A stretch of DNA of 64,000 bases from Streptomyces sp. NRRL WC-3626 (GTDB taxonomy: Bacteria; Actinomycetota; Actinomycetes; Streptomycetales; Streptomycetaceae), in contig NZ_JOCA01000005.1 in assembly GCF_000718785.1 (NCBI RefSeq), positions 124,001 to 188,000 of the forward strand. Direction: 5' to 3'. Below are positions 1-9,274 of the stretch, piece by piece. Below the pieces are notes generated by a model. That model had not been told where the DNA came from, did not search any database, and saw only the letters and a list, made by a program, of their open reading frames with translations. The stretch's first letter is position 1, and each line of letters opens with the position of its first letter. A program made the position numbers and the translations under genes.

Positions 1-1074
1 GTCGGCGGCGCCACCGGCCGTATCCACGGCGCGTCCCACTCGCTGCTGGACTACAACCGGGCCGGCATCCCGCTCATCGAGATCGTCACCAAGCCGATCG
101 AGGGAGCGGGCGAGCGAGCCCCCGAGGTCGCGCGGGCCTACGTCCGTGAGCTGCGCGAGCTCATCCGCGCCCTCGGCGTGTCCGAGGCCCGGATGGAGAT
201 GGGCCAGATGCGCTGCGACGTGAACCTGTCGCTGCGCCCGCACGGCCGGGAGAAGTTCGGCACCCGCAGCGAGACCAAGAACGTCAACTCGCTGCGGTCC
301 GTCGAGCGCGCCGCCCGCTTCGAGATCCAGCGGCACGCGGCCGTGCTGGACGGCGGCGGCACGATCATCCAGGAGACCCGGCACTTCCACGAGGACACGG
401 GGTCCACGACCTCGGGCCGCGTGAAGGAGGAGGCCGAGGACTACCGGTACTTCCCGGAGCCCGACCTGGTGCCCGTGGCGCCCTCGCGCGAGTGGGTCGA
501 GGAGATCCGTTCCGCCCTGCCCGAGCTGCCGCTGGTGCGCCGCAACCGGCTCCGCGAGGAGTGGGGGATCTCCGGCACCGACATGCAGTCCATCCTCAAC
601 GCCGGGGCGCTGGACCCGATCGTCGCCACGATCGACGCCGGTGCCGACGCGGCCTCCGCCCGCAAGTGGTGGATGGGCGAGCTGGCCCGCGCCGCCAACG
701 AGTCCGCCACGGCGCTGGACGAGCTGGCGATCACCCCGGAGCAGGTCGCGCGGATCGCCGAGCTGGTCGTCAAGGGCGATCTGAACGACAAGCTGGCCCG
801 CCAGGTCATCGAGGGCGTCCTCGCCGGTGAGGGCACGCCGGACGAGGTCGTCGACAAGCGCGGTCTGAAGGTCGTCTCCGACGAGGGTGCCCTGGGCACC
901 GCCGTCGACGAGGCCATCGCCGGCAACCCGGGCATCGCGGACAAGATCCGCGGTGGCAAGGTCGCCGCCGCGGGCGCGCTGGTCGGCGCCGTCATGAAGG
1001 CCACGCGCGGACAGGCGGACGCCGCCCGCGTGAAGGAGCTGATCCTGGAGAAGCTCGGCGTCGCCGAGGGCTGA
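1..1074 (+). CDS. gatB: Aspartyl/glutamyl-tRNA amidotransferase subunit B, 3' part (5' end outside window)
   Basis: The reading frame is open from base 1 and ends at TGA 1072-1074, giving the last 357 residues of GatB (the family is about 480-500 aa). GatB is the tRNA-binding kinase subunit of GatCAB, which converts Glu-tRNA(Gln), and often Asp-tRNA(Asn), to the amidated form in organisms lacking GlnRS. Visible family motifs are the segment around [27 protein letters not shown], the central [21 protein letters not shown] region and the acidic [10 protein letters not shown] motif. The C-terminal third is the helical YqeY-like tail ([22 protein letters not shown]). A gltX gene 61 kb downstream supplies the Glu-tRNA side of the pathway. 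Start and promoter are not in the window. Confidence 0.97.
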   Translation, partial: VGGATGRIHGASHSLLDYNRAGIPLIEIVTKPIEGAGERAPEVARAYVRELRELIRALGVSEARMEMGQMRCDVNLSLRPHGREKFGTRSETKNVNSLRSVERAARFEIQRHAAVLDGGGTIIQETRHFHEDTGSTTSGRVKEEAEDYRYFPEPDLVPVAPSREWVEEIRSALPELPLVRRNRLREEWGISGTDMQSILNAGALDPIVATIDAGADAASARKWWMGELARAANESATALDELAITPEQVARIAELVVKGDLNDKLARQVIEGVLAGEGTPDEVVDKRGLKVVSDEGALGTAVDEAIAGNPGIADKIRGGKVAAAGALVGAVMKATRGQADAARVKELILEKLGVAEG

Positions 1075-1089
1075 CCGCGGAAAGCGGGG

Positions 1090-1120
1090 GAGGGGGCGCA
1101 CCGGTTCGGTGCGCCCCCTC
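1090..1120. terminator. Intrinsic-type hairpin after gatB
   Basis: A perfect 14-bp inverted repeat (1090-1103 with 1107-1120, loop GTT) lies 16 bp after the gatB stop and just before the convergent methyltransferase stop at 1131. It can serve both directions. There is no long T run, as is usual for Streptomyces terminators. Confidence 0.8.
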
Positions 1121-1130
1121 CTTCACGCGG

Positions 1131-1934
1131 TCAGGTGCGGCGGGCCACCACCCGCGTGAAGCCCAGCGTGCGGCCCCGGTCCGCGCGCAGCATCCGCGCG
1201 CTCTCCCGGCTCATCCGTACGTGGAACTCCTCCGCGCTCTCCTCGGCGACCACGTCGCACCAGAGCAGCCACTCCCGCCAGCCGTCCTCCAGCCAGTCCG
1301 CCGTCTCCACCTTCACGGCGCCGCTGCGGGCCCAGTGGCGGCGCCACCAGGCGGGGCTGTGGAAGCACCAGAACGCCGGGTCCCAGTACGGCTTCATGTG
1401 CTCCGGCGGCTCGCTGCCCTCGATCTCCTCGGGCATCGACGGGACGACGACCCCGATCCGCCCGCCGGGCTTCAGCAGCCGGGTCAGCGTCGGCAGGTAG
1501 AGGTCGTCGGTGCCGAAGTACTGGTACGCGTCGATCGAGACGATCGCGTCGAAGCTCTCCTGTCCGAAGGGCAGGTCGTGGGCCTCGGCGTGGACCGGGA
1601 ACACCCGGTCGGCGACGCCCGCATCGGCGATGCGGCGCGCGTTGTCGTCCGGCTCGATCCACAGGTCGGCCGCGGTGACCTGGAGGTCGTACTCCCGGGC
1701 CAGGAAGACCGAGGTCATGGCGCGGCCGCAGCCCAGGTCGAGCACGCGGGCGCCGGGGCGCAGAGTGTCGAGGCCGAGGGCCGGGGCGAGCCACTCCAGC
1801 AGCCACAGCGCGTGCGGGCCCATCCCGTTCTCGATGGTCCAGCGGGCGTCGTAGGCGCTGCTGCGGGGGTACCGGGGCAGGGTGAGGCGGCTAGTGAGGT
1901 CGTCGTGCGGGGTGTTCGATGTGATGTCCGACAT
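1131..1934 (-). CDS. Class I SAM-dependent methyltransferase
   Basis: This is a 267-aa cytoplasmic methyltransferase. The Rossmann motif I reads VLDLGCGRAM near residue 65, followed by an acidic motif II (VTAADLW) and a post-I region (FDAIVSIDAYQYF, then LLKPGGRIGVVVP) typical of Methyltransf_11/25 enzymes. The start is set at ATG 1934 because AAGGAG lies about 10 nt upstream. An in-frame ATG at 1997 would add 21 Ser/Arg/Pro-rich residues of no family character. The substrate cannot be told from sequence; the aromatic-rich C-terminal half (WCFHSPAWWRRHW) suggests a small-molecule acceptor. The gene is monocistronic and convergent with gatB, sharing its terminator. Confidence 0.85.
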   Translation of the reverse strand: MSDITSNTPHDDLTSRLTLPRYPRSSAYDARWTIENGMGPHALWLLEWLAPALGLDTLRPGARVLDLGCGRAMTSVFLAREYDLQVTAADLWIEPDDNARRIADAGVADRVFPVHAEAHDLPFGQESFDAIVSIDAYQYFGTDDLYLPTLTRLLKPGGRIGVVVPSMPEEIEGSEPPEHMKPYWDPAFWCFHSPAWWRRHWARSGAVKVETADWLEDGWREWLLWCDVVAEESAEEFHVRMSRESARMLRADRGRTLGFTRVVARRT

Positions 1935-2121
1935 CGGTGAACGGGCTCCTTGGGGCCGTGACGGGGATGAGGGTCTCGTCGGAGATCGGGCGGACAAGCA
2001 TCAAAGCACCTGCTTCGGCCGGCGGCGGACTGCCGTGGGACGTCGGACCGACGGACGCTAGCAGCCGGCCCCGCACCCCCGCATCCGGGTTTCCGGTGGT
2101 GGGGCGCTACGCTCGCGCCAC

Positions 2122-2454
2122 ATGAGTGGACGCGCCGATTCCGACGATCCGCCCCTGGACCAGCGGGTGGATGCCGCCGACGCCGACGCCGACGCCGAAG
2201 ACGTCGAGCACGAGGTGCGGCGGGCCCGGTGGACCGCTCTCGGTACCGGCAGCGTGCTCGCCCTCGCCGGTGCGGCCGCCGCCGTACTGCGTCTCGCCGG
2301 CTCCGCGCCGGTCCTCGTCCCCGTCGCGTACGCCTGTGGCGCCGCCGTCTGTGCCCTCGCCGCGGTGCTGGGCTCCCGGGGCCGTACCCGCAGGGCCCTG
2401 TGGCTGCTGATCGCGGGGCTCATGACCATGGCGCTGGGGGACCAGTTCGACTGA
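2122..2454 (+). CDS. Small membrane protein, function unknown
   Basis: This 110-aa protein has an acidic N-terminus (residues 5-30, with an ADADADAED run) and about three hydrophobic segments: ALGTGSVLALAGAAAAVL, VLVPVAYACGAAVCALAAVL and ALWLLIAGLMTMAL. I do not recognise a family beyond generic Streptomyces membrane proteins. No Shine-Dalgarno sequence precedes ATG 2122. A TACGCT hexamer lies 7 nt upstream (2109-2114), consistent with a leaderless mRNA. It is divergent from the methyltransferase and upstream of the MMPL exporter. Confidence 0.65.
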   Translation: MSGRADSDDPPLDQRVDAADADADAEDVEHEVRRARWTALGTGSVLALAGAAAAVLRLAGSAPVLVPVAYACGAAVCALAAVLGSRGRTRRALWLLIAGLMTMALGDQFD

Positions 2455-2622
2455 GCGGAACCGCTGGTCGAAGCGGTGTGAAGAACGCCACGAAAGCGAC
2501 AAACGATCAGACATGCCTGCAACAGTGTCAGTGCATTGCTCATGCGTTCTTTGCGGGCTGTTCCGTCATCCTCGGCTGTTCCCGGTCAAAGATCCACACC
2601 GAGTCACTACGGGAGCACATTC

Positions 2623-4869
2623 GTGGCAGCCCTCGCTCGCTGGTGTGTCCAACGCCGTCCCTTCACCGTTCTGCTCTGGCTTCTGGCCCTCATCGGGATA
2701 TCCGCCGGCGCGTTCCTCGCCGGCTCCGCCTACTCGAACGACTACAAGGTGCCCGGCACCGAGTCGGGGCGGGCCACCGAGCTGCTGAAGGAGGGCTTCC
2801 CGGATCTCGGCGGCGACAGCGACAACGTGGTCTGGCACACCACGTCCGGCAGCGTCCGCGACAGCGGCGTCGAGCAGAGCATGACCCGCACCCTGGACCG
2901 TATCGAGGAGCTGCCCGGCGTCGCCGTGGTCAGCGGCCCGTACGACGACCACGGCGCCGGCCGGGTCAGCGCGGACGGCCTCACCGCCTACGCCACCGTC
3001 ACCTTCGACGCCCAGTCCAAGGACATCGACGCGGGCCAGGCCGCCGAGGTGGTGAAGACGGCCAAGGCCGCCGAGACCGACGGACTCGAGGTCGAGCTGA
3101 GCGGCGGCGCCGTAGAGCTCAGCGAGTCCGCCGGCGGACACACGGCCGAGATCGTCGGTGTGCTGGTCGCCGCCGTCGTCCTGTTCCTCGCCTTCGGCTC
3201 GTTCGCCGCGTCCCTGCTGCCCATCGCCACCGCCCTGGTCGGCGTCGGTACGGCCTACGCCGGGATCGTGCTGCTCGGTCACGTCATGACCGTCGCCGAC
3301 TTCGCGCCCATGCTCGGCATGCTGATCGGGCTCGGCGTCGGCATCGACTACGCCCTGTTCATCGTCACCCGGCACCGGCGCGGACTGAAACGCGGCCTGA
3401 GCGTCACCGAGGCCGCCGTCAACGCCGTCGCCACCACCGGACGGGCGGTCGTCTTCGCGGGCGCCACCGTCTGCATAGCCCTGCTGGGCATGCTCATCCT
3501 GCGGCTGAACTTCCTCAACGGCGTCGCCGTCGCCGCCTCGCTCACCGTCGTCCTGACGGTCGCCGCCTCCGTCACCCTGCTGCCCGCCCTGCTGTCGTTC
3601 ATCGGCATGCGCGCGCTCAGCCGCAGGGAGCGGCGCCGGCTGGTGGAGCACGGGCCGGAGCCGGAGCTGCCGACCGGGCTCGCCGCCCGCTGGTCGGCGT
3701 TCGTCGAGCGCCACCCCAAGCTGCTCGGTGCCGTCGCGGTCGTCGTCATGGCCGTCCTCGCGCTGCCCACGCTCTCCCTCCACCTCGGTACCTCCGACCA
3801 GGGCAACGACCCCAAGGCGTCCACCACACGCCAGGCCTACGACCTCCTCGCCGACGGCTTCGGCCCCGGGGTGAACGGCCCCCTCACCCTGGTCACCCAC
3901 GTCGACGGAGCGCAGGACCGGCTCGCGCTGGACAACCTCGACGCCACCCTGCGCGGCACCGAGGGCGTCGCGTCCGTGTCGCCCGCGACCTACGGCGCCG
4001 GGGGCGACACCGCGTACCTCACCGTCGTACCGGAGTCGTCGCCGCAGTCGAAGCAGACCAGTGACCTCGTCGACCGGCTGCGGGACGACGTGCTGCCGCG
4101 GGCGGAGTCGGGCACCTCGCTCGATGTGCACGTCGGCGGCGTCACGGCGGGATACGACGACTTCGCCGACGTCATCGTGCAGAAGCTGCCGCTGTTCGTC
4201 GGTGTGGTGATCGGACTGGGCTGTCTGCTGCTTCTGCTGGCCTTCCGCTCGATCGGCATACCGCTCAAGGCCGCCGCGATGAACGTGGCCGCCGTCGCCG
4301 CCGCCTTCGGTGTCGTCGTCGCGATCTTCCAGTGGGGCTGGGGCAGCGAACTGCTCGGCCTCGGCAGCGCGGGCCCCATCGAACCCTTCCTGCCCGTGAT
4401 CATGGTGTCGGTCCTCTTCGGGCTCTCCATGGACTACCAGGTCTTCCTGGTCAGCCGGATGTACGAGGAATGGCTGGAGACCGGCGACAACCGGCGGTCC
4501 GTCCGGGTCGGCCTCGCGGAGACCGGCAGGGTGATCAACTCGGCCGCCGTGATCATGATCTCGGTCTTCCTGGCCTTCGTCCTCAGCGGCGACCGCGTGA
4601 TCGCCATGTTCGGCATCGCGCTCGCCGCGGCCGTCGCCCTCGACGCCTTCGTCCTGCGCACCCTGCTCGTGCCCGCGCTGATGCACCTCCTCGGCAGCGC
4701 CAACTGGTGGCTGCCGGGCTGGCTGGACCGGATCCTGCCCCGGATCAGCATCGAGCCGCCCGAGGCCCGTGCCGCCCATGAGAGGCTGGCCGCCGCCACG
4801 GACGCCGGCGTGGCGGACGTGCTGGCCGAAGAGGAGCAGCAGCGGGATGTACGCGATACGACTGGGTGA
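2623..4869 (+). CDS. MMPL-family RND transporter
   Basis: This 748-aa inner-membrane protein belongs to the MMPL branch of the RND superfamily, which exports lipids or small hydrophobic compounds using the proton gradient. It shows the duplicated architecture: one TM helix (FTVLLWLLALIGISAGAFLAG), a roughly 150-aa extracytoplasmic loop and a five-helix block, then the same again in the second half. The GxxxDY signatures are present in both blocks (GVGIDYALFIVTRHR and LFGLSMDYQVFLVSRMYEEW). GTG 2623 is preferred because GGGAG sits 7 nt upstream; an ATG at 2536 lacks a ribosome binding site and adds 29 non-family residues. The 3' end overlaps the next gene by 23 nt. The substrate is unknown. 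Confidence 0.9.
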   Translation: MAALARWCVQRRPFTVLLWLLALIGISAGAFLAGSAYSNDYKVPGTESGRATELLKEGFPDLGGDSDNVVWHTTSGSVRDSGVEQSMTRTLDRIEELPGVAVVSGPYDDHGAGRVSADGLTAYATVTFDAQSKDIDAGQAAEVVKTAKAAETDGLEVELSGGAVELSESAGGHTAEIVGVLVAAVVLFLAFGSFAASLLPIATALVGVGTAYAGIVLLGHVMTVADFAPMLGMLIGLGVGIDYALFIVTRHRRGLKRGLSVTEAAVNAVATTGRAVVFAGATVCIALLGMLILRLNFLNGVAVAASLTVVLTVAASVTLLPALLSFIGMRALSRRERRRLVEHGPEPELPTGLAARWSAFVERHPKLLGAVAVVVMAVLALPTLSLHLGTSDQGNDPKASTTRQAYDLLADGFGPGVNGPLTLVTHVDGAQDRLALDNLDATLRGTEGVASVSPATYGAGGDTAYLTVVPESSPQSKQTSDLVDRLRDDVLPRAESGTSLDVHVGGVTAGYDDFADVIVQKLPLFVGVVIGLGCLLLLLAFRSIGIPLKAAAMNVAAVAAAFGVVVAIFQWGWGSELLGLGSAGPIEPFLPVIMVSVLFGLSMDYQVFLVSRMYEEWLETGDNRRSVRVGLAETGRVINSAAVIMISVFLAFVLSGDRVIAMFGIALAAAVALDAFVLRTLLVPALMHLLGSANWWLPGWLDRILPRISIEPPEARAAHERLAAATDAGVADVLAEEEQQRDVRDTTG

Positions 4870-5404
4870 CGACGGAGCCGAACTGCGCCCGCTGGAGCCC
4901 TGGCACGCGGAGGAGTACCTGGCCCATCTGGACCGGGGCCGGGAGTTCATCAACCAGTACGTCCCCTTCGGCTCCCGGGTCACGGACGTGGCCGGTGCCC
5001 GGGAGGTGCTCCAGCGGTACGCCGACTGGCGCGCCGCGGACACGGCCTCCCTGCACGGGATCTGGCTGGACGGCACGCTCCTCGGCGGGGTGCTCACCCT
5101 GAACTTCGACGCCGCGGGCGGCAACTGCGAGGTCGGCTGCTGGCTGGAGCCCGCCGCCACCGGGCGCGGGCTCATCACCCGCGCGATGCGGATCCTCATC
5201 GACTGGGCGGTCGAGCAGCGCGGCATCCACCGGGTCGAATGGGTCGCGGCGGCCGGGAACGTGAAGAGCATCGCCGTCGCCCGCCGGCTCGGCATGACCC
5301 GGGACGGGGTGCGCCGGGAGGCCCAGCTCCATCACGGCGTACGCCATGACCTGGAGGTGTGGTCGGTGCTGGCCCCGGAGTGGCGCGCGCGCGACGATCA
5401 TTAA
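4847..5404 (+). CDS. GNAT-family N-acetyltransferase (RimJ/RimL type)
   Basis: This 185-aa protein has the RimJ/RimL-like Acetyltransf_3 fold. It reads L-RPLEPWHAEEYLAHLDRGREF at the N-terminus, a central ELxxxF-like strand (GGNCEVGCWLEPAATGRGLITRAM, where the GRG-L region is the acetyl-CoA pyrophosphate loop) and a C-terminal NVKSIAVARRLGMTRDGVRREAQLHHG motif. It likely acetylates a protein N-terminus or an amine. ATG 4847 has GAGGAG 10 nt upstream and lies inside the end of the MMPL gene, so the two genes are probably translationally coupled. Confidence 0.88.
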   Translation: MYAIRLGDDGAELRPLEPWHAEEYLAHLDRGREFINQYVPFGSRVTDVAGAREVLQRYADWRAADTASLHGIWLDGTLLGGVLTLNFDAAGGNCEVGCWLEPAATGRGLITRAMRILIDWAVEQRGIHRVEWVAAAGNVKSIAVARRLGMTRDGVRREAQLHHGVRHDLEVWSVLAPEWRARDDH

Positions 5405-5439
5405 GCGGACTCTCAGACGACGTCCGTACGGTGCCGGGC

Positions 5440-5997
5440 ATGGGAACCAAGACAGTGGACGAGACCGCAGCCGGGACCGGAGCCGAAACCGGAACCGAGC
5501 ACGACGAGACAGCGGTGGACGCCACCGGAACCGAGCCCGATACGACGACGGACGCCTCACAGGACGGTCCCGGCGCCTCCGGGACCGAGGAGGAGACCCC
5601 TTCCGGTGTCGGACAGGGTGCCGCCGCCGTGGTCTCCGTCGCCCTCGGCCTCGTCTCGCTCACCGGGAGCTGGGTCGGCACCGTGGCCGCCGCCCGCGAG
5701 ACCCTCGTCGGCCAGCTGGAGACGGCCGCCGACGCCGGTGTGGCGACCCAGGTCAAGGAGGTGTACGGCGACGCCTGGCAGACCAGCGCCCTGTGGGGCG
5801 GCCTGTTCGCGCTGACCGCGCTGATCGTCGGCGTGGTGGTGCTGGCGCGGCCCGCCTTCGGGACGCCCGGCCGGACGGTCCAGGCGCCCTGGATCAAGTC
5901 GGTCGCCTGGGCGGGTGTGTCGCTCGGCGTCGTCGGGCTGCTGCTGGCGGTCCTCAAGTACACCGACGTACTGCTGGGACTGCCGGCCACCGGCTGA
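5440..5997 (+). CDS. Hypothetical membrane protein with acidic Thr/Glu/Asp-rich N-terminus
   Basis: This 185-aa protein has about 70 residues of low-complexity Thr/Glu/Asp/Gly (probably disordered and cytoplasmic) followed by three hydrophobic segments: GAAAVVSVALGLVSLTGSWVG, ALWGGLFALTALIVGVVVLA and SVAWAGVSLGVVGLLLAVL. I do not recognise the family. ATG 5440 is preferred over an upstream start at 5359, which would run back into the acetyltransferase gene. TACGGT (5427-5432) lies 7 nt upstream and there is no Shine-Dalgarno, suggesting a leaderless transcript. Confidence 0.65.
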   Translation: MGTKTVDETAAGTGAETGTEHDETAVDATGTEPDTTTDASQDGPGASGTEEETPSGVGQGAAAVVSVALGLVSLTGSWVGTVAAARETLVGQLETAADAGVATQVKEVYGDAWQTSALWGGLFALTALIVGVVVLARPAFGTPGRTVQAPWIKSVAWAGVSLGVVGLLLAVLKYTDVLLGLPATG

Positions 5998-6001
5998 TCC
6001 G

Positions 6002-6045
6002 CACACGCGTGAGGGGGGTCTCCCGGGACCCCCCTCACGCGTGTG
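6002..6045. terminator. Bidirectional hairpin between convergent genes
   Basis: A 19-bp perfect inverted repeat (6002-6020 with 6027-6045, 6-nt loop) lies exactly between the stops at 5997 (+) and 6046 (-). Confidence 0.85.
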
Positions 6046-6957
6046 TCAGGAGGCCAGTACCGCGCGTGCCTCCGCGAGGATGGCCGCCAGCTCCTCGGTC
6101 TCCGGCGCGGTGAGCGGCGTCAGCGGCGGGCGGACCGGTCCGGCGTCCAGGCCCTCCAGGGTGACCCCGGCCTTCACCAGCGCCACCGCGTACCCGGGAA
6201 CCCGCTGGCGCAGCCGGACCAGGGGGTGGAAGAAGGTGCGCTGCAGCGCGTCGATCCGCTTCTGGTCGCCCGCCTGCACCGCGCGGTGGAAGGCGAGGGA
6301 GACGTCGGGCGCGAACGCGAAGGCGGCCGAGGAGTACAGCTCCACCCCGAGCGCCCGGTAGGCGGGCTGGCTCGCCTCGGCGGTGGGCATGCCGTTGAAG
6401 AACTGGAACTCCTTGCCGGTCCCGTCGAGCGCCTCGTTCACGGCGGGGATGATCCGCGCGAGGAGATCGAGGTCGCCGGTGCCGTCCTTGAAGCCGACGA
6501 CCGTGGGCAGCTGGGCGATCGCCGCCGCCGAGCGCTCGTCGAAGCGCGCGTTCGCCCGGTTGTAGACGATCAGCGGCAGTCCGGTCTCGCCGGCCACCTC
6601 ACGGGTGTAGGCGACGAGGCCTTCGGCGGTGGACTCGACCAGGTACGGCGGCATCAGCAGCAGGCCGTCCGCACCCGCCTCCGCGGCCGCCCGCGCCAGC
6701 CGGCGGGCCTGGCCGAGCGCGCCGCCGGCCCCCGCGTACACCGGGACGCGCCCGGCCACGGCCTCCACGGCGGTACGGACGACCGCGCCGTACTCCTCGT
6801 GGTCCAGGGCGTGGAACTCGCCGGTGCCGCAGGCGACGAACACTCCGCCCGGGCCGGCGTCGACCCGGCCCGCGATGTGCCGGCGCAGGGCGTCGAGGTC
6901 GACGTCACCGGACTCGGTGAACGGGGTGACGGGGAAGAAGAGAACGCCTTCGAGCAT
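6046..6957 (-). CDS. 5-dehydro-4-deoxyglucarate dehydratase-like (DapA/KdgD family)
   Basis: This 303-aa TIM-barrel aldolase belongs to the DHDPS/NAL superfamily. The Schiff-base lysine is K157 in VVGFKDGTGD, with the proton-relay tyrosine Y132 in LIVYNRANARF. The motif GVFVACGTGEFHALDHEEY is that of KdgD enzymes, which convert 5-keto-4-deoxy-D-glucarate to 2-oxoglutarate semialdehyde, rather than the GTTGE of true DapA. Start ATG 6957 has AGGAAAG upstream. It is the last gene of a minus-strand cluster with a glucarate-dehydratase homologue, whose product would be its substrate. No 2-oxoglutarate semialdehyde dehydrogenase lies nearby, so the pathway end is missing here or differs. Confidence 0.85.
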   Translation of the reverse strand: MLEGVLFFPVTPFTESGDVDLDALRRHIAGRVDAGPGGVFVACGTGEFHALDHEEYGAVVRTAVEAVAGRVPVYAGAGGALGQARRLARAAAEAGADGLLLMPPYLVESTAEGLVAYTREVAGETGLPLIVYNRANARFDERSAAAIAQLPTVVGFKDGTGDLDLLARIIPAVNEALDGTGKEFQFFNGMPTAEASQPAYRALGVELYSSAAFAFAPDVSLAFHRAVQAGDQKRIDALQRTFFHPLVRLRQRVPGYAVALVKAGVTLEGLDAGPVRPPLTPLTAPETEELAAILAEARAVLAS

Positions 6958-6998
6958 GGGTGCTTTCCTACTCTGGGTGAGGGACGGGAGGAGTGTCG

Positions 6999-7982
6999 TC
7001 AGTGGTCGGGGAAGGGAGCGCGCACCACGTGGGTGAGCGCGTCCCCCCGCTCCAGCCGGTCGATGTTCGCGGCGATCTCTTCCGCGCGAGCGGCGAAGGT
7101 GTCGGCCGTGTGGCCCGAGTGGTGCGGGGTCATCAGTACGTTGGGCAGGTCCCGGAAGGGCAGCCGGCTCGGCGCGTCGGGCGGTCCCGCCCACCACACG
7201 TCCAGCGCGGCGCCCGCGATCGTGCCGGAGCTCAGCGCCTCGTACAGGGCCTCCTCCTGGACGACCGGTCCGCGGGCGACATTGACCAGCAGCGCCTTGG
7301 GCCCCATGGCCTTCAGTTCGGCGGGGCCGATCAGTCCGCGGGTGGCGGGGGTGAGCGGGACGGTGACCACGACGATGTCGGAGTCGGCGAGGAGGTCCGG
7401 GAGCTGTTCGTCGCCGCCGATCCAGTCGGGCCGCAGACCGGTGGGAAAGGGGGCGGTGGGGTCGCGCCGTACGGCGCGGACGCGCAGGCCCACGGCCTGG
7501 CACAGCCGGGCGACCTCGGTGCCGGTCTCGCCGAAGCCGACGATGCCGACCCGGCGGCCCTCCAGGGTGGTCCCGAACGGCAGCGCGGGGTCGACCGCCA
7601 CATTGCGCCACCGCCCGGCGCGCAGGGCACGGTCGGCGCCCAGGACGTCGCGGGAGAGCATCAGGACCGACATCAGCACATGCTCGGCGATGGAACGGCC
7701 GTGGTGGTGGGTGGTGGCGACCGTCACCCCGGGGTGGAGCGCGTCCAGCGGGATGCCGTCGTAGCCGGCGCCCACGACGTGGACCAGCCGCAGGCGCTTC
7801 GCGCGCCGGGCGTCCTCGGGGGTCAGCTTCGAGCCGACGTAGACGTCGATGTCACCGACGGCCTCGGAGAGTTGTGCGGCGTCCAGGTCGAAGGCCTCCA
7901 GCCATGCGTGGTCGCCCCGGGTGGACGCCTTGAGCCGGTCGTGGAAGCGGCCGAGGATGCGGTGGTTCAGCATGACGCGCAT
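6999..7982 (-). CDS. D-isomer-specific 2-hydroxyacid dehydrogenase (first of two in cluster)
   Basis: This 327-aa NAD(P)-dependent dehydrogenase has a flavodoxin-like substrate domain followed by a Rossmann domain with VGIVGFGETGTEVA. Catalytic residues are the Arg in LVNVARGPVVQEEAL, a Glu about 30 residues later and the His of LMTPHHSGHT. It resembles glyoxylate/hydroxypyruvate reductases. Start ATG 7982 lies 7 nt after the stop of the glucarate-dehydratase homologue (stop at 7990), implying one transcript. Substrate is unknown; a sugar-acid-derived 2-hydroxy or 2-keto acid is an inference from context. Confidence 0.87.
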   Translation of the reverse strand: MRVMLNHRILGRFHDRLKASTRGDHAWLEAFDLDAAQLSEAVGDIDVYVGSKLTPEDARRAKRLRLVHVVGAGYDGIPLDALHPGVTVATTHHHGRSIAEHVLMSVLMLSRDVLGADRALRAGRWRNVAVDPALPFGTTLEGRRVGIVGFGETGTEVARLCQAVGLRVRAVRRDPTAPFPTGLRPDWIGGDEQLPDLLADSDIVVVTVPLTPATRGLIGPAELKAMGPKALLVNVARGPVVQEEALYEALSSGTIAGAALDVWWAGPPDAPSRLPFRDLPNVLMTPHHSGHTADTFAARAEEIAANIDRLERGDALTHVVRAPFPDH

Positions 7983-7989
7983 CGGGCGG

Positions 7990-9264
7990 TCACCACCTGG
8001 GGGTCTCGGTCGGGAAGGACGGTTCGAAACGGCGCATGTAGCCGGTGTCGTCGCGGTCGCGCAGTCCGCAGTCGAGGTACTGCCGGTGCAGCCGCGCGAG
8101 GGCGTCCCGGTCCAGTTCCACACCGAGGCCCGGAGCCGTCGGTACGGCGAGCCGGCCCTCGGTGAACCGCAGCGGCGCGGGGTCGACGACGTCCTCGTCG
8201 GGCCGTTTCCAGGGCCAGTGCGTGTCGCAGGCGTAGGTGAGCCGCGGGGTCGCGGCGGCCAGATGGGTCATGGCCGCGAGGCTGACGCCGAGATGCGAGT
8301 TGGAGTGCATCGACAGACCCAGGCCGAAGGTCTCGCAGATCGCGGCGAGCTGTCCGCAGCGCCGCAGCCCGCCCCAGAAGTGATGGTCGGACAGGACGAT
8401 GCCCACCGCGCCCTCGGACACCGCCGGGGCGAGGTCGTCGAAGGAGACCACGCACATGTTGGTCGCCAGCGGGGTCGAGGTGCCGCGGGCCACGGCGGCC
8501 ATGCCCCCGATGCCCTCGGTCGGGTCCTCCAGATACTGCAGGACGCCGTCCAGCTCCCGGGCGACGCGCAGTGACGTCTGCGTACTCCATGCCGCGTTCG
8601 GGTCGAGGCGCAGGGGGAGTTCGGGGAACGCCTCGCGCAGCGCCCTGATCGCGGCGATCTCCTCGTCGGGCGGGAAGACACCGCCCTTGAGCTTGATGGA
8701 GGTGAAGCCGTAGGTGCCGATCATGCGGCGGGCCTGTTCGACCAGCCCCGCCGGGTCCAGGGCCGGACCCCAGTCGTCGTCCTCCTGGCCGGGGTGGCCG
8801 GCCCACTTGTAGAAGAGGTACGCGCTGTACGGCACCGAGTCGCGCACCGCCCCGCCCAGCAGATCACTGACCGGGCGGCCGACCAGCTTGCCCTGGATGT
8901 CCAGGCAGGCCACGTCGAACGGGGACATCACCCGGTCCACGGTGCTGCTGCCCGTGACCATGCCGGACATGCCGTCGCCGCCGCCGGTGTCTTTGCCGAG
9001 GGCGCGGGAGGTACGGGCGATCAGGTCGTTGAGGCTCCAGACGTCCATGCCGGTCAGGGCGTCGGCGGCCCGCCGCAGCCGCTCCAGATGCACCGTGCCG
9101 CCGTATGTCTCGCCGAGGCCGCTGACACCCGACTCGGTGGTGATCTCCACGATGGTGCGCAGCGCGTAGGGCTCGTGCACCCCGACCGTGTTCAGCAAGG
9201 GGTAGTCCCGGAAGGCCACGGGGGTCACGGTGACGGCGGCGATCCGCTCTGAGGTCCGAACCAT
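7990..9264 (-). CDS. Glucarate dehydratase-type enolase-superfamily enzyme
   Basis: This 424-aa enzyme shows the full catalytic set of the GlucD subgroup: K191-x-K193 (SIKLKGG), metal ligands D221 (LRLDPNAAW) and E246 (LEDP), N269 (LATNM, characteristic of glucarate dehydratases), D293 (SDHHFWGG) and H320 (MHSNSHLG). The expected reaction is dehydration of D-glucarate or a related aldarate to 5-keto-4-deoxyglucarate, feeding the KdgD-like enzyme downstream. ATG 9264 is chosen; ATGs at 9273 and 9279 add 3-5 residues. Upstream lies a repeat-rich 58-bp interval that looks like a regulated promoter. Conserved residues are seen directly; the exact substrate is inferred. Confidence 0.88.
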   Translation of the reverse strand: MVRTSERIAAVTVTPVAFRDYPLLNTVGVHEPYALRTIVEITTESGVSGLGETYGGTVHLERLRRAADALTGMDVWSLNDLIARTSRALGKDTGGGDGMSGMVTGSSTVDRVMSPFDVACLDIQGKLVGRPVSDLLGGAVRDSVPYSAYLFYKWAGHPGQEDDDWGPALDPAGLVEQARRMIGTYGFTSIKLKGGVFPPDEEIAAIRALREAFPELPLRLDPNAAWSTQTSLRVARELDGVLQYLEDPTEGIGGMAAVARGTSTPLATNMCVVSFDDLAPAVSEGAVGIVLSDHHFWGGLRRCGQLAAICETFGLGLSMHSNSHLGVSLAAMTHLAAATPRLTYACDTHWPWKRPDEDVVDPAPLRFTEGRLAVPTAPGLGVELDRDALARLHRQYLDCGLRDRDDTGYMRRFEPSFPTETPRW

Positions 9265-9274
9265 GAATGCCATC

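Noticed and set aside
1935..2121. SAM riboswitch upstream of the methyltransferase
   Set aside because: The region lacks the conserved core of SAM-I/SAM-IV or SAM-II riboswitches as I know them.
2566..5295. 909-aa open frame on the minus strand
   Set aside because: Antisense shadow of the MMPL and GNAT genes; the product is low-complexity and has no family signature, and GC-rich DNA routinely gives such frames.
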